From Plotosus lineatus (lineage: Eukaryota; Chordata; Actinopteri; Siluriformes; Plotosidae), in contig CM045729.1 of the NCBI GenBank assembly GCA_024760905.1, positions 56,705,580 to 56,769,579 on the forward strand: a DNA stretch of 64,000 nucleotides, written 5' to 3'. Below are positions 1-12,399 of the stretch, one piece after another (position 1 is the stretch's first letter; the number at the start of each line of letters is the position of its first letter). The notes beneath the pieces are model-generated. The model was given only the letters and a program-made list of their open reading frames with translations. It had not been told where the DNA came from and ran no database searches. The position numbers and the translations under genes are program-made.

Positions 1-71
1 CACTGATACAAATATCTATACGTTTAAATGAAATACCTGAACAAAATTTTCATGAAAAAAATTGATTCTAA

Positions 72-620
<549 letters not shown>

Positions 621-833
621 TTTATACACATATATAAAAGGGGTCCCCTGGAATGGGCTCCGCACTCCTGTTTTTTCTGTGGTGCTATCTGAAAATCAAA
701 GTGTATGCCACGAGGAATCTGCATGGCCTGCTGCAAGGTCAAAAATGGAGAGGCCTATGGCTGACAGTTCTCAAAAATGGAGACATTCGTGTTCTCAAAT
801 CTAGCAAGTAAAACTTCTATACATACATATATA
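621..833. other. Unassigned stretch between duplicate and MITE
   Basis: No homology to the NXPE flank, no recognisable domain and no terminal repeats. It contains a 72-codon open frame (586-804) with no recognised motif, which is likely chance. Confidence 0.5.
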
Positions 834-1429
834 CAGGGATTCCTCACGACTTCGCGCTTCAATTAATGAGGCTTAAATGCATCGCGTTTTTTTAAAAAAA
901 TAAATAAATGAATATTCATCAAATTTAAAATTAAGGAAGAATAAGGGGGGAAAGTTAAGGAAAATGCCATAAAAACAAGCCCAATTATGCAAAAAAATAA
1001 ATAAAAAAATTAAAAAATAAACCAACACAAAACAAAAAACAACCCAAAATCTCCCATCAAAACCATCCACAGATACGAACAGGGCTGTTGGTCGAAAGAG
1101 AAAGTTAAAGTGAAATGAAATTGAAGAACAAATAGAAATAGAATAAAATCTATATAACGATATATCATAAATAAAAGTATGAAATATGATTAAACATTAT
1201 CCTGAGGTACACTTAATACTAGGCTCCGGCGAAGGGGCGTGGCTGACACGGAGGTCCGAGAAGAGAAGCAGAACAATACATGTAGAAGAAACAAATTGAC
1301 TCCAGTATTATAATGAACTGGATAAGAGTGAAACTCTGTAAATCTGATCAGATCTGCTGTGCTGTGCTTGAGAGGAACCAGGAGTTTAAATATGGGACAT
1401 AATGATATTGATAATCTACAGATGATTAT

Positions 1430-1480
<51 letters not shown>

Positions 1481-1858
1481 ACAGTACAAACTCATACAGG
1501 TTACTTGTACAAGGTTTAAACATACGTTCCCCTCTAAAGAATGCCCTGTAACGACTTACAAACAAATTCATCTAACCGGGCGTTCGGAACCTAACTCGTT
1601 TGTAAGCTGGGGAGCTGTTGCATCTATGTGTGCATACATCTGCGGGTGCGCGTGTATGTATGTGTATTATCTTCTTCTAATGCAGTTCCATCTGTATGTG
1701 TGTATTTACTGTATATTTTATTTACATTTTATGTAATTTTTTAATGTTTAATTGTTATTATAAACATTTATAACAATGAATATGTATTTATTGATATTAT
1801 ATACACATATACATGTACGTATATGTCAGTGGGGTGGGTGGGGGATCCTACTTCGCGG
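834..1858 (+). mobile_element. Tigger/pogo-like MITE, family A, copy 1 (interrupted)
   Basis: It starts after TA with CAGGGATTCCTCACGACTTC and shares its interior with the intact family A copy at 57046-57523: the gaattaaggaagaat-type A-rich block, the ctcccatcaaaac block, and the g(c)tgtatgtgtgtatttat block. About 1065-1605 is an insertion relative to that copy. The right end near 1850 is degraded, so the terminal repeat is not clear. Confidence 0.7.
1065..1605. repeat. Unidentified insertion in MITE, with (GA)n at 1433-1478
   Basis: This segment is absent from the family A copy at 57046-57523. It includes a GA microsatellite (about 46 bases) and the text ggggcgtggctga, which also occurs inside family B elements. 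No coding signature was seen. Confidence 0.45.
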
Positions 1859-1860
1859 AC

Positions 1861-2112
1861 CATAGCATATTAGCTCAGTGCTATCCGCATCCCGGCTAAC
1901 AAGAAGCCCAGTTGAGCGTGCTTAATTATACATGCCTGAAGACACTCCGATCTTATAGCTGTAGTTGGGGTGACCGGTCATAGACGAGCATAGTGCAAAA
2001 CATGAACAAACAAAACAACAAATAAAACAAATTTAAATGAACAAAGAAACAATTTGACTTTGACAACTCCACAATGTCGCCCTCTGGGCAGCGCCATCTT
2101 GGAGACGTCACT
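1861..2112 (-). mobile_element. Rex1-like LINE 5' UTR fragment
   Basis: Read on the minus strand, it begins ccaagatggcgctgcccagag and continues tgcactatgctcgtctatga. This matches the plus-strand block at 47905-48135 that precedes a Rex1-type endonuclease fragment. It is a short orphan 5' piece, with no open frame. Confidence 0.6.
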
Positions 2113-2129
2113 CCAAGATGTCACTCCAA

Positions 2130-2592
2130 GTTCAATGTAGAAGGACATGAAGCGTAATAAAGTTTATCCTTTTGGTATCATTTGTTAAACATGCTACAGA
2201 ACATAAAATCTCACGCACAAACATTAACTTAGATACTGCACTGGAATAATAATTGAAAAAGACTTTAATACGAGTGCTTTACAACAGTATTTGCTGTATA
2301 ATGTTTATATTTTATAATCAATAAATATAACAGTAAAAATTGAAAAGTTTTTCTTAATCATTACTACATTTTACTACATAAATATTGTATTAATGAGTAA
2401 GACTATCTATAGAACGTGTTTAAGAAGCATATTTTAGCACATGTAATAGATACAGAGTATTTCACTTCCGTTTGCTCATTCACGCATGTGACGTGATACA
2501 TGAGGTTTTACTTCCGGGTACAGAACTCGCGGATTATCTCGATTCGCGAGAGGGCCCGGAACCGAACCCCCGCGAATGTCAAGGGCCTACTG
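2130..2592 (+). mobile_element. Tigger-like family B, 3' part (copy 1)
   Basis: It matches 36290-36836 of the complete family B element, including aactcgcggattatctcga and the end aatgtcaagggcctactg. The 5' half is missing. The next element starts only 7 bases further on. Confidence 0.75.
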
Positions 2593-2598
2593 GAAATA

Positions 2599-3056
2599 CA
2601 GTCGGCCCCCTTCTTCCGAAAACCCCTGAATACAAAAAATCCAGTATATGAAAAATATTTTCCTAAATTTTTTACCGCTGTATACGAAACAACTTCTTAT
2701 GAAAAGCCCCAAACGCGCCGTTCAAACATTCAAACGCACCATACAAAAAATGCGGGAGTTGCCCTCTCACTGGCTGTCTCCCAACATCCCGCCCCGCTGG
2801 CCTCCCATTGGCTAGGAGGGATCACGCAGCTCCCTCCCATTGGCTATCTCTCAACATCGCGCACCGCTGGCCTCCCATTGCTAGGAAGGATGACGCTGTC
2901 GTTCCAACTTTGTTCACGTTTGTGTGTACTGTTCATGTTTGTGTGTCATTCCAACTGTATTTTATGGCTCAGGCCTTTAACCTTGCATAAACATTTGTAA
3001 GATTATAACTCTGCTAAGAAGACATGGTCAACACACGCACGCACACACACACGCGT

Positions 3057-3088
<32 letters not shown>

Positions 3089-3166
3089 ATGATTCCCAGT
3101 GGAAGTGATTCCCGGTGCCATGGTCATTGTAAGATAATAAGTCTGCTAAGAAGACATGGTCAACAG

Positions 3167-3223
<57 letters not shown>

Positions 3224-3489
3224 TGCGTGTACACACACATACACACACACACACACACGTATGATTCCCGGTGCCATGGTCATTGTAAGATTTTAATTCT
3301 GCTAAGAAGACATGGTCTGCACGAAGTAAGTACCTCAAAAGGTATGCTTTTATAATTTTTAAAGGGTAGTCTTGGGAGCCTCGGAACGAATCATGCGTTT
3401 TACATGTAAAATGCACCTCTACTTACGAAAACTCCAGGTTCCGAAAAAAGGTGCTGAAATGGATTAATTTTGTAAGAAGTGGCCAACCG
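2599..3489 (+). mobile_element. Tigger-like MITE, family D, copy 1
   Basis: It follows TA and starts CAGTCGGCCCCCTTCTTCCG. The far end tgtaagaagtggccaaccg is a decayed version of the family D terminus. The interior carries repeated cccattggcta blocks (CCAAT-type motifs) and two long (CA)n tracts near 3033-3086 and 3175-3258. No transposase frame was seen; the short open frames over the CA tracts are repeat artefacts. Confidence 0.7.
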
Positions 3490-3738
3490 CATTGGGGTTT
3501 TATATATATATATATATATGGCAGGTACTGGACAACGGCGTGGCTGTTACTCGCGGGTGGAGCGATAAACATACACACCTGATTCCACTTAATCAGGGGC
3601 TATAAAGACGAGCAGAGCGCTACCTACTGTGCTAGAAGTTTGTCCCTCTTCTCCGTGATATCTCTGACTCTCAGCTTTGTGCTGGACCAGTTCCCTTACT
3701 TTATGATTTCCGTGTTTCTTCGCATCTCTAACAGTGAC
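3490..3738. other. Unassigned stretch
   Basis: It holds a short (TA)n at 3502-3519 and then single-copy-looking sequence (ctgattccacttaatcaggg, ggctataaagacgagcagag). No motif was recognised. Confidence 0.4.
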
Positions 3739-3753
3739 TACAATATACTATAT

Positions 3754-6590
3754 ATCTCCTTCTTCTTCTTTTCCTTTCGGCTGTTCCCTTCAGGGGTCGC
3801 CACAACAAATGATCTGCCTCCATCTCTCCCTATCCTCTGCATCTTCTACTCTTACTCCAACGACCTTCATGTCCGCCTTCACCGCATCCATAAATCTTCT
3901 CTTTGGTCTTCCTCTGGGCCTTTTGCCTGGTAGTTCCAACCTCAGCATCCTACGACCAATATACTCACTATCCCTCCTCTGTACATGTCCAAACCATCTC
4001 AATCTAGCCTCTCTGACTTTGTCTCCAAAACATCTAACATGTGCTGTCCCTCTGATGTACTCATTTCTGATCCTATCCATCCTCGTTACTCCCAAAGAGA
4101 ACCTCAACATTTTCATCTCTGCTACCTCCAACTCTGACTCCTGTCTTTTCCCCAGGGCCACTGTCTCTAAACCATACAACATTGCTGGCCTCATCACCGT
4201 CTTGTACACTTTTCCCTTCATTCTTGCCAATACTCTCCTATCACACATCACACCGGACACTTTTCTCCATCCATTCCAACCTGCCTGCACGCGCTTCTTC
4301 ACCTCTTTTCCACACTCTCCATTGCTCTGGATTGTTGAGCCTAAGTACTTAAAATCCTCCACCTTCTTTATCTCTGCCCCCTGTAACCTCAAAGTTCCTC
4401 TTGGGTCCTTGTCGTTCACACACATATATTCTGTCTTACTGAGGCTAACCTTCAATCCCCTCCTTTCCAGGGCATACCTCCACCTCTCTAGATTTTCCTC
4501 CACTCGGTCTCTGCTCTCACTACAGATCACTATGTCATCTGCAAACATCATAGTCCATGGAGCATCTGTGGTGCTCTTTCTGGGCATGAAACCAAACTGT
4601 TGTTCACAAATGCTGACCTCTGCCCTTAGTCTTGCTTCCACTATTCTTTCCCATAGCTTCATTGTATGGCTCATCAACTTTATCCCTCTGTAGTTGCCAC
4701 AACTCTGTACATCGCCCTTGTTCTTAAAAATGGGCACAAGCACACTTCTCCTCCATTCCTCTGGCATCTGCTCACTTTCTAAAACCTTGTTGAATATTCT
4801 TGTCAGAAAATCTACTGCTACCTCCCCTAGACACTTCCATACCTCAACTGGTATGTCATCAGGGCCAACTGCCTTTCCATTCTTCATCCTCTTCAATGCC
4901 CTCCTCACTTCTCCCTTACTAATCTTTGCTACTTACTGCTCCTCAACGGTCACCCCTTCTACTCTTTTTCTCTCTCATTTTCCTCATTCATCAGCTCTTC
5001 AAAGTACTCTTTCCATCTTCCCAGCACACTTCTGTCATCAGTCAATACATTTCCCTCTCTGTCCTTTATCACTCTAACTTGCTGCACGTCTTTCCCATCT
5101 CTATTTCTCTGCTGTGCTAACCTGTATAGATCATTTTCTCCCTCCTTACTGTTCAACCTATCATACAAGTCATCATACGCCCTCTGTTTGGCCTTTGACA
5201 CCGCTACCTTCGCCTTACGCTGTGTCTCCCTGTACTCCTGTTTACTCTCTTCGGTCCTCTCAATGTCCCACTTCTTCTTGGCTAACCTCTTCTTTTGTAC
5301 ACACTCCTGCACTTCCTCATTCCACCACCAAGTCTCCTTATCTACTTTCCTTCCAGAGGACACACCAAGTACTCTCCTACCGGTCTCCCTGATCACATTG
5401 GCTGTGGTTGTCCAGTCCTCTGGAAGCACTTCCTGACTACCCAAAGCCTGTTTCAACTCCTCCTTGAAGACAACACGACACTCTTCCTTTTTCAGCTTCC
5501 ACCACTTTGTCTTCTGCTCTGCCTTTGCCTTTTCACCTTTCTCACCATCAGTGTCATCCTGCACACCACCATCCTATGCTGTTTGGCAACACTCTCACCC
5601 ACTACTACTTTGCAGTCACTGACTTCCTTCAAATTACATCGCCTACACAAGATGTAGTCTACCTGTGTGCTCTTACCTCCGCTTTCATAAGTCACCCTAT
5701 GCTTCTGTTTCTTCTTGAAGAAAGTATTCACCACAGCCATTTCCATCCTTTTTGCAAAATCGATCAACATCTGTCCTTCTGTGTTCCTGTCCTGGATACC
5801 AAACCTGCCCATCACTTCCTCGTCCCCTCTGTTGCCTGCACCAACATGTCCATTGAAGTCTGCTCCAATGACCACTCTTTCACCTCTGGGGGTACTCTGC
5901 ATCACTTCATCTAACTCACTCCAGAATCTCTCCTTCTCTTCTAGCTTACATCCTGCCTGTGGGGCATAAGCACTAACAACATTGACCATCACGCCTTCAA
6001 TTTCTAACTTGAGACTCATCACTCTGTCTGACACTCTTTTCACTTCTAGAACATTCCTGACAAACCCCTCCTTCAAGATGACTCCTACTCCATTTCTCTT
6101 CCCATCCACACCATTATAAAACAGTTTAAACCCTGCTCCTAAGCTTTTAGCCTTTCTACCTTTCCACCTTGTCTCCTGAACACACAGTATGTCCACCTTC
6201 CTCCTCTGCATCATGTCAGCCAGCTCCCTAGCTTTTCCTTGCATAGTTCCAACATTCAAAGTCCCTACTCTCAGTCCGAGGCTCACGCCTTTCCTCTTCT
6301 CTCTCTGCCTACGGACACGCCTCCCGCCTCTCCTTCTTCGACGTCTTCGACCAACAGTAGTCCAATTTCCATCAGCACCCTGTTGGTTGACAGCACTGAT
6401 GGCGGTCGTTGTTAACCCGGGCCTCGACCGATCCGGTATGAATTCTGTATTGAGCATTTGCCTTTTTTTTTTTGGCAGAAGTTTTACGCTGGATGCCCTT
6501 CCTGTCGCAACCCTCTGCATTTATCCGGGCTTGGGACCAGCATAAGGGGGAGAGACACTGGTTAGTGCCCCCCCCGCCTCATGGCTGCAT
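3754..6590 (-). mobile_element. RTE-clade LINE, copy 1, internally deleted
   Basis: This is a BovB/RTE-type non-LTR retrotransposon on the minus strand, flanked by a 15-bp TSD tacaatatactatat at 3739-3753 and 6591-6605. Its 3' end (left) has the tail ctgtggcgacccctgaaggg followed by (GAA)n rather than poly(A). The 5' part encodes an APE-type endonuclease (frame 6520-5492; motifs LRVGTLNVGTMQG, VQETRWKG, VVSAYAPQAG, GADFNGH). The linker (5564-4959) and reverse transcriptase (4908-3790) are in shifted frames. The RT core is deleted: STTDA is followed directly by PWTMMFADD, so the FVDLEKAYD and GLHQGSALSP motifs kept in other copies are lost. The endonuclease frame is the type often mislabelled craniofacial development protein 2-like. 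It is not mobile by itself. Confidence 0.95.
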
Positions 6591-6600
6591 TACAATATAC

Positions 6601-6635
6601 TATATCTATATAGACTATATATATATGTGTGTGTG

Positions 6636-6721
<86 letters not shown>

Positions 6722-6725
6722 AAGA
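6601..6725. repeat. (TA)n/(TG)n/(CA)n compound microsatellite
   Basis: Alternating TA tract of about 60 bases flanked by TG and CA runs. The Tyr-Ile open frames on both strands are artefacts. Confidence 0.97.
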
Positions 6726-7399
6726 TGTGTGTGGAATTCCTTCTGAAAAAATGGCGGCTGCCGAAATCTAGAAAACGTTGTGAGTACAAACACATCCAGA
6801 TGTATTAAAAATTAATTAAAAATAAATCCAAGCACATTTCTTTGAACATCCGAAACAATGTGGAATTGAGTGCACATGTTGGTGTATCCGAACTGCCCTG
6901 ACCATGCTTCTATTTAAATATGCAAATCGTATTAAAATTGTACCTGCATCTGAGATGCCCCTCTCTACAGAATCATGAAAGCCTTAAAACCTCAGTATGG
7001 CGCAGGGGGAAAAAAAGCGAACTTTCAATGAGCATTAGAGATGTTCCTCACTGAAGTTGGGCAGTGCAAAATATACGGTTTGGCACGCTCTACTGTCTAC
7101 AGACTTGCGGGATTCCTCCACCACCCTTGGCATCTCTGGTGTCAATGCGCCCCAACGAGTGAATGCTGCTGACCTCCCCCCGACTGGCTATGTCCTATCA
7201 GGGCCTGCCAGAAAGCTCTAAAACTGTAGTTTAACCAGAACAGCAAGTAATTAACCTGTGCCGATGCAGTGAAAACAAGATCATATATGGGGACGCACAT
7301 GCTCAGTGCACATGAGGAGGATTCATAGGACAATTGAACAAATTAACTCCCCAAGAAGCCATCCACGCACACAATGCCAGCTTGTAGTCGGTTTCCAAC
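6726..7399. other. Mostly unassigned; possible further Harbinger sequence
   Basis: No clear gene. 7060-7130 reads on the plus strand like a short helix-turn-helix (CKIYGLARSTVYRL) but is isolated. The sequence adjoins the Harbinger nuclease remnant and may be part of the same decayed element. Confidence 0.3.
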
Positions 7400-7648
7400 C
7401 ATGCTGTTACTCAGGACATACGAATCATGCGTTGAACCAGGCCACCTCACCACAATGTGAGTTAATTTCATTTGTGCATCACATATAGATTGATTCAAAG
7501 AAAATGTTAAATAAATTCATCCTGTGATGGTGCTTTTATATCAATGTGTGTGCAGTCGACAGCAACGATTACATTTGATAATCTGGCGCTAGCCACAAAA
7601 TCACTGTTTAATGTTGGTCTGTTCAACTGCACTATGGGGATTTTATAT
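7400..7648 (-). pseudogene. PIF/Harbinger transposase (HARBI1-like) nuclease remnant
   Basis: On the minus strand two blocks of the DDE_4-type nuclease are readable: NVIVAVDCTHIDIKAPSQDE (about 7589-7513), carrying the first catalytic Asp, and HIVVRWPGSTHDSYVLSN followed by SMVGNRLQ (about 7458-7383), carrying the second Asp of the WPGS-HDS motif. Stops or frameshifts lie between the blocks, and the third catalytic region was not found. The Tc1 element at 7650 is inserted directly upstream of the fragment. Confidence 0.85.
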
Positions 7649-7649
7649 A

Positions 7650-9233
7650 CAGTGGTATGAAAAAGTATCTGAACCTTTTTGAATTTCTCACATTTCTGCA
7701 TAAAATCACCATCAAATGTGATCTGATCTATGTCAAAATCACACAGATGAAAAAACAGTGTCTGCTTTAACTAAAACCACCAAAACATTTACAGGTTTTC
7801 ATATTTTAATGAGGCTAGCATGCAAACAATGACAGAAGGTGGAGGAATAAGTAACTGAACCGTCAAATTTAATATTTTGTGGCCCCCCCTTTGGCAGCAA
7901 TAACTTCAACCAGACGCTTCCTGTAGCTGCAGATCAGTCTGGCACATCAATCAGGACTAATCTTGGCCTATTCTTCTTTACAAAACTGCTGTAGTTCAGT
8001 CAGATTCCTGGGATGTCTGGCATGAATCGCTGTCTTAAGGTCATGCCACAGCATCTCAATGGGGTTCAAGTCTGGACTTTGACTTGGCCACTCCAGAATG
8101 TGTACTTTGTTCTTCTGAAACCATTCTGAAGTTGATTTACTTCTGTGTTTTGGATCATTGTCTTGTTGCAGCATCCATCCTCTTTTTAGCTTCAACTGTC
8201 TGACAGACGGCCTCAGGTTTTCCTGCAAAACATCCTGATAAACTTTTGAATTCATTTTTCCATTAATGATTGCAAGTTGTCCAGGCCCCGAGGCAGCAAA
8301 ACAGCCCCAAACCATGATGCACCCTCCACCATGCTTCACGGTGGGGATGAGGTGTTGATGTTGGTGAGCTGTTCCATTTTTCCTCCACACATGACGTTGT
8401 GTGTTCCTCCCAAACAATTCAACTTTGGTTTCATCAGTCCACAAAATATTTTGCCAAAACCTCTATGGAGTGTCCAAGTGCCTTTTTGCGAACATTAAAC
8501 GAGCAACAATGTTTTTTTAGACAGCAGTGGCTTCCTCCTTGGAGTCCTCCCATAAACACCATTCTTGGCCATTGTTTTACATATAGTTGATGTGTGCACA
8601 GAGATATTGGACTGTGCCAGTGATTTCTATAAGTCGTGAGCAGACACTCTAGGGTTTTTTTTACTTCTCTGGGTATTCTGCGCTGAACTCTTGGCGTCAT
8701 CTTTGGTGGATGGCCACTCCTTGGGAGAGAAGCAACAGTGCCAAACTCTCTCCATTTGTAGACAACTTCTCTGACTGTCGATTGATGAACAGCCAGACTT
8801 TTAGAGATGGTTTTGTATCCTTTCCCAGCTTTATACAAATCAACAATTCTTGATTGCAGGTCTTCAGACAGCTCTTTTGAGCGAGCCATGGTGCACATCA
8901 GACAATGGTTCTCATCAAGACAATTCTTACCAGGTGTGTGTTTTATAGTGGGCAGGGCAGCTTTAAGCCACTCATCAGTGATTGGGCACACACCTGACTT
9001 AAATTGTTTGGTAAAAATTGGTTTCAATTGCTCTTTAAGTCTCCTTAGGCAGAGGGTTCAGTTACTTATTCCTCCCCCTTCTGTCATTGTTTGCATGCTA
9101 TCCTCATTAAAATATGAAAACCTATAAATGTTTGGGTGGTTTTAGTTAAAGTAGACACTGTTTTTTCATCTGTGTGATTTTATGCAGAAATGTGAGAGAT
9201 TCCAAAAGGTTCAGATACTTTTTCATACCACTG
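7650..9233 (-). mobile_element. Tc1-like DNA transposon (complete, TA-flanked)
   Basis: Long terminal inverted repeats begin CAGTGGTATGAAAAAGTATC (left) and end gatactttttcataccactg (right), each extending well beyond 60 bases. TA is duplicated at 7648-7649 and 9234-9235. The 1584-bp length is normal for Tc1. The transposase inside, on the minus strand, is broken. It sits next to the Harbinger nuclease remnant. Confidence 0.95.
7968..8889 (-). pseudogene. Tc1-family transposase, frameshifted
   Basis: The start is MARSKELSEDLQSRIVDLYK at 8889, giving the paired-type helix-turn-helix DNA-binding part (KGYKTISKSLAVHQSTVREV). Frameshifts follow at about 8670-8440. The catalytic part resumes in one frame (8444-7968) with WTDETKVELFG (first Asp), QQDNDPKHRSKST (second Asp) and SPDLNPIEMLW (Glu), a standard DD34E arrangement. 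The C terminus stops at about 7968, in QQFCKEE. All catalytic residues survive but the frame does not, so this copy is inactive. Confidence 0.93.
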
Positions 9234-9278
9234 TACCTGGGTGACATGAGAATAATTCCGTCATACACATTGCTCGAC

Positions 9279-10474
9279 TCAGTGTCCACTGCCACAGTCC
9301 CGTTCAGTCAACCAGTTTCCTCTGTTGCTAAATGCCACAGACTTATTTTTTGAGAGAGGGTATTGTTTAATAAAAACAGGATTAGGGTGTTTGATTGTAG
9401 CCTCATAAGGGACACAGTGAACCAACCCGACCTCATCCTTATGTCCAGCCCAGAGGTGTGACGGGAGGGAGTCCAAAGATAGAGAGCGTCGAGGACTGAA
9501 AACCCGCCGAAAGAGAGGCCGCATGCAAAATTGTATGGGACAAAAGAGCCAGATAAATGTGACATATCCGGAGATACATCATCTGGCGTGTATATAATTA
9601 CAGCGGAACCATTAAAAGCCAATTGATAGTGATAAGGCACACATTAAGTCTCTACCTAAAAGATTAAAAGGGCACGAAGACATATATGCAAAGGAATGTG
9701 TTTATTAGATGAAGATAACATTTTAATGATATCTGTTAACTCAGATGTTGAAGGGGGGTGGACAGTCAAACCTTTAGAGTCAACGAACCAAACACAAGCG
9801 GTATTTTCAAACTGCGGCGGAGGCTTTGAACCTGCATTAAGATCTACATCATCAGGATCTTGATCATCTATTTCTCCATCAGAGTCAGACTGTAATAATG
9901 GCAGTTCATTAGGACGGACGGATTGTTTCTGCCTAGTTTTAGATTTGACGACAAGTGGGCATGACGGCGGTACAGTCCCAGTCACCGAAGGCCAACATGA
10001 AATTTCTAGGGTCGGGTACAAAGAATTATTCACAGGTTCAGGCGGAGATCTGATACAACAGCAATCTTAAATTAAGGTTGAGGCTTACTATTAGGTTTTG
10101 GTTTGTGGACCATCCTCCGCATAGATCGAGTTTCTTTCACGTTTTGGTATTTATCTCAAGTGGGTTTCATTTCAATCCATTCAAGACTCAGACATATAAT
10201 CATTCCACTTAGGGTCTCCATTGCCTTCATAAATTAGTCTGTATGCAGACGCAAGGTAGTCAAGTTTAAAAGTTCCTCCGCGTGGGTATGACAGAAATTG
10301 TGGTTGGGATTCCGTCCCACCCACCAAATTATCTAACCAAGGTGTTGTGAAAAACATCAGATTACAGCGATTCATCCAATCCCTTGGGGTTTCCTCTGGA
10401 TCAGGTTTGGGTAGTTTTGGTGACCCACAAATATTTCCCATGGTGACACAGAATAACCATCCCGAGGAATACAC
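9279..10474 (-). pseudogene. Possible endogenous-retrovirus gag-like remnant
   Basis: On the minus strand a frame at 10444-10181 starts MGNICGSPKLPKPDPEET, which resembles an N-myristoylated retroviral matrix start. Downstream pieces (about 10033-9656 and 9640-9308) include a Pro-rich stretch and acidic stretches (DSDGEIDDQDPDD) and are separated by stops. No LTR, protease, RT or primer-binding site was found. The identification rests on the MGN start and composition, so it is tentative; an unrelated retroelement gag is equally possible. Confidence 0.35.
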
Positions 10475-10616
10475 AAATTATTTATAAAATTAACTATCCC
10501 TAGGAATACACAAATAATTTGTATAGCGCGCACTCTTCCGGTGGATACACACACGAGGATTACACTAAATTTGTTCCCGTAAACTGTAAGATAGGATGTC
10601 ACTAATACATGTATTG

Positions 10617-11220
10617 TCACTTGTTCAATGTGGCTTTCTTGAAACTGTCAAATTTCTTCTTGTGGTACTCCATAACTGACCGTGCAAAGTGTAAGTTTAT
10701 TGTACTTTCTTTTGATGAACGGCCTTGTGCTGTCTCAGTGTATTCTGAACCTTCACTAGTACCAGTGCTTTGACTGTTCTCTGGGCCTTTATCACTTGAA
10801 ATTTCCCCAACTTCTGCTGCTGCAGCAGCCACTGATGATGACATTCTCTCTCCTCTTTCTTCTCAGAAGCTTTTTTCTCTAGACATCTTCTCAAACACCT
10901 TGTCATAACCTGACATGTGTGACAGGCGATTGGTCTGCTGGTCCAAGTAGAAATTAACATCCTCTTCCTTGGCCTCCCTTGTGAGCAGCCTGTTGCTTTT
11001 TATCTCCTTCACAGCATCTTTTGATTCTTTCCAATATCAAATAACTTGGCTAAGTCCTTCAGAAAGTCAGTTCGTTTCTCAGCCTCTGGTTTGTTGTCTC
11101 TTCCCTTGCTTTTGACAATTTTCCTGTACTTTTCATGGAGGATCATGAAGCGGTTGACTGCATTTGGTCTAGTTAGTCTACATGGCTCTTGAGGCAGGTA
11201 TAGCCAAGGTCCAAGATCAA
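10617..11220 (-). pseudogene. Decayed protein-coding remnant of unknown family
   Basis: Minus-strand translation across frames gives protein-like text: RPNAVNRFMILHEKYRKIV (about 11165), KRTDFLKDLAKLFDI (about 11075), SNRLLTREAKEEDVNFYLDQ (about 10990), SGYDKVFEKM and LHFARSVMEYHKKKFDSFKK (about 10690). Codon-like organisation over some 600 bases with frameshifts suggests a former gene, probably carried by a transposon. I do not recognise the family. Confidence 0.45.
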
Positions 11221-11332
11221 AATGACTGGTATATTTATATAATTTAGACCTTGGAGAATGGGAATAATATCAGTTTGCATATGTTTGGTGGAAAAGGTCA
11301 AATTTGAAGAGGTCTACATTAACTGGGTTATC

Positions 11333-11552
11333 CAATGCCGGCCATGTCTCTTACTGTCTATGGTGTGAGGCATGTAAAGGAACCATTGCTGACTTTTGAC
11401 AAAAGTAGGCTGCAAAGCCGCCAGCGTGTTTCCGCCCTGTGATGGCCTGGCGAGTTGTCCAGAGTGTCTCTGCTGGAGTCAGCTGGGATGGGCGCCAGCC
11501 TCCACATGACCCTAATTAGGATTAAGCGATTACAGAAAATGAAATGAACAAA
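11333..11552 (+). mobile_element. SINE I, L2-type tail, 5'-truncated
   Basis: Starts in the body at aactgggttatccaatgccg and ends with the tail gaccctaattaggattaagc then gattacagaaaatgaaatga. The tRNA-like head is missing. No clear TSD. Confidence 0.85.
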
Positions 11553-11699
11553 TACAAACTTTACATAATTAATTAATTAATTCCGTTTTATTTATTATCA
11601 GAGTCTGAACGATCTTTAATTTTGAAAAATCTTTTATTTTGAAAAATGACCAGATTCTCTCGGTTACATGTCGGTCATTTGAGTGCTAAAATGTAACCC

Positions 11700-12077
11700 A
11701 CAAAGGGACGGCACATGAACAGAAACGAGTTTGACATGTGTCAAACATTAGCGAGGATTTTGGGTGAGACTGAGCCAGAGGCTTCATTCTCCCTGCTGGT
11801 GCATGACCACCTTTGAGGGGGTTTGGGGTTTTTTGTTTTTTGTTTTTATTTTTTTTTTATAAAAGTTCAACCTCTACTTCCCAACCAACTTTATTTCAGC
11901 TGTTGTAACATTCATGGAGTGCTTATTATTATTATTATTATTATTATTAATAATAATATTTTATATAAATAAATTATATTTACAATATAAACAATTCTAT
12001 GACACCCCCACCCCACCCCGCGGTAAAATTGTCAAGCGTTGACCGGTCCGCGGTGATAAAAAGGTTGGGGACCCCTG
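11700..12077. mobile_element. hAT-type element, right end only
   Basis: It ends with ggttggggacccctg, the mirror of a CAGGGGTCCCCAACC hAT terminus, preceded by accggtccgcggtgataaaa. No matching left end was found nearby, and a (TTA)n tract lies at 11927-11950. The left limit given is arbitrary. Confidence 0.6.
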
Positions 12078-12399
12078 CCTTAAACTTTTATTTTTCATGT
12101 AACGACGAGTAATGTCATTAGACTTGTCGATATGTTCTGAGGCGCTCACGGGGGATGCAGCACAACAGAATAAGCAGTTAGTTGTTCAGGAATTTTCAAA
12201 AATGTTTCTGTCTTTTTCATTTATATGACCAGTTATAAACATAGAATATTGAATGTGGAGCTGTATACAGTTGTGGTATAACTTTTGTTGTGCTTAGCTC
12301 ATGTGAACAGGAGCTCCGAGAAGTTTTCCGATGCTAACAGCTAGCGTGCCAGCTAGCTGTCTATAGCAGTGTTTGCCAACCCCTGTTCCGCGGCACATT

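Noticed and set aside
3003..3416. Open frames rich in His-Thr or Cys-Val
   Set aside because: Translations of (CA)n and (GT)n repeats without flanking protein signature; likewise the Tyr-Ile frames over (TA)n.
3734..4693. Long plus-strand open frame (319 codons) opposite the RTE
   Set aside because: It is the antisense shadow of the RT frame, rich in Ser, Leu and Thr; the same shadow recurs opposite every RTE copy.
5492..6520. Possible host gene of the craniofacial development protein 2 type
   Set aside because: The similarity is to the BovB/RTE endonuclease domain; the segment lies in a LINE with a TSD and recurs in other copies.
9279..10474. A full endogenous retrovirus
   Set aside because: No LTR, PBS, polypurine tract, protease, RT or env signature was found; only a tentative gag-like fragment can be supported.
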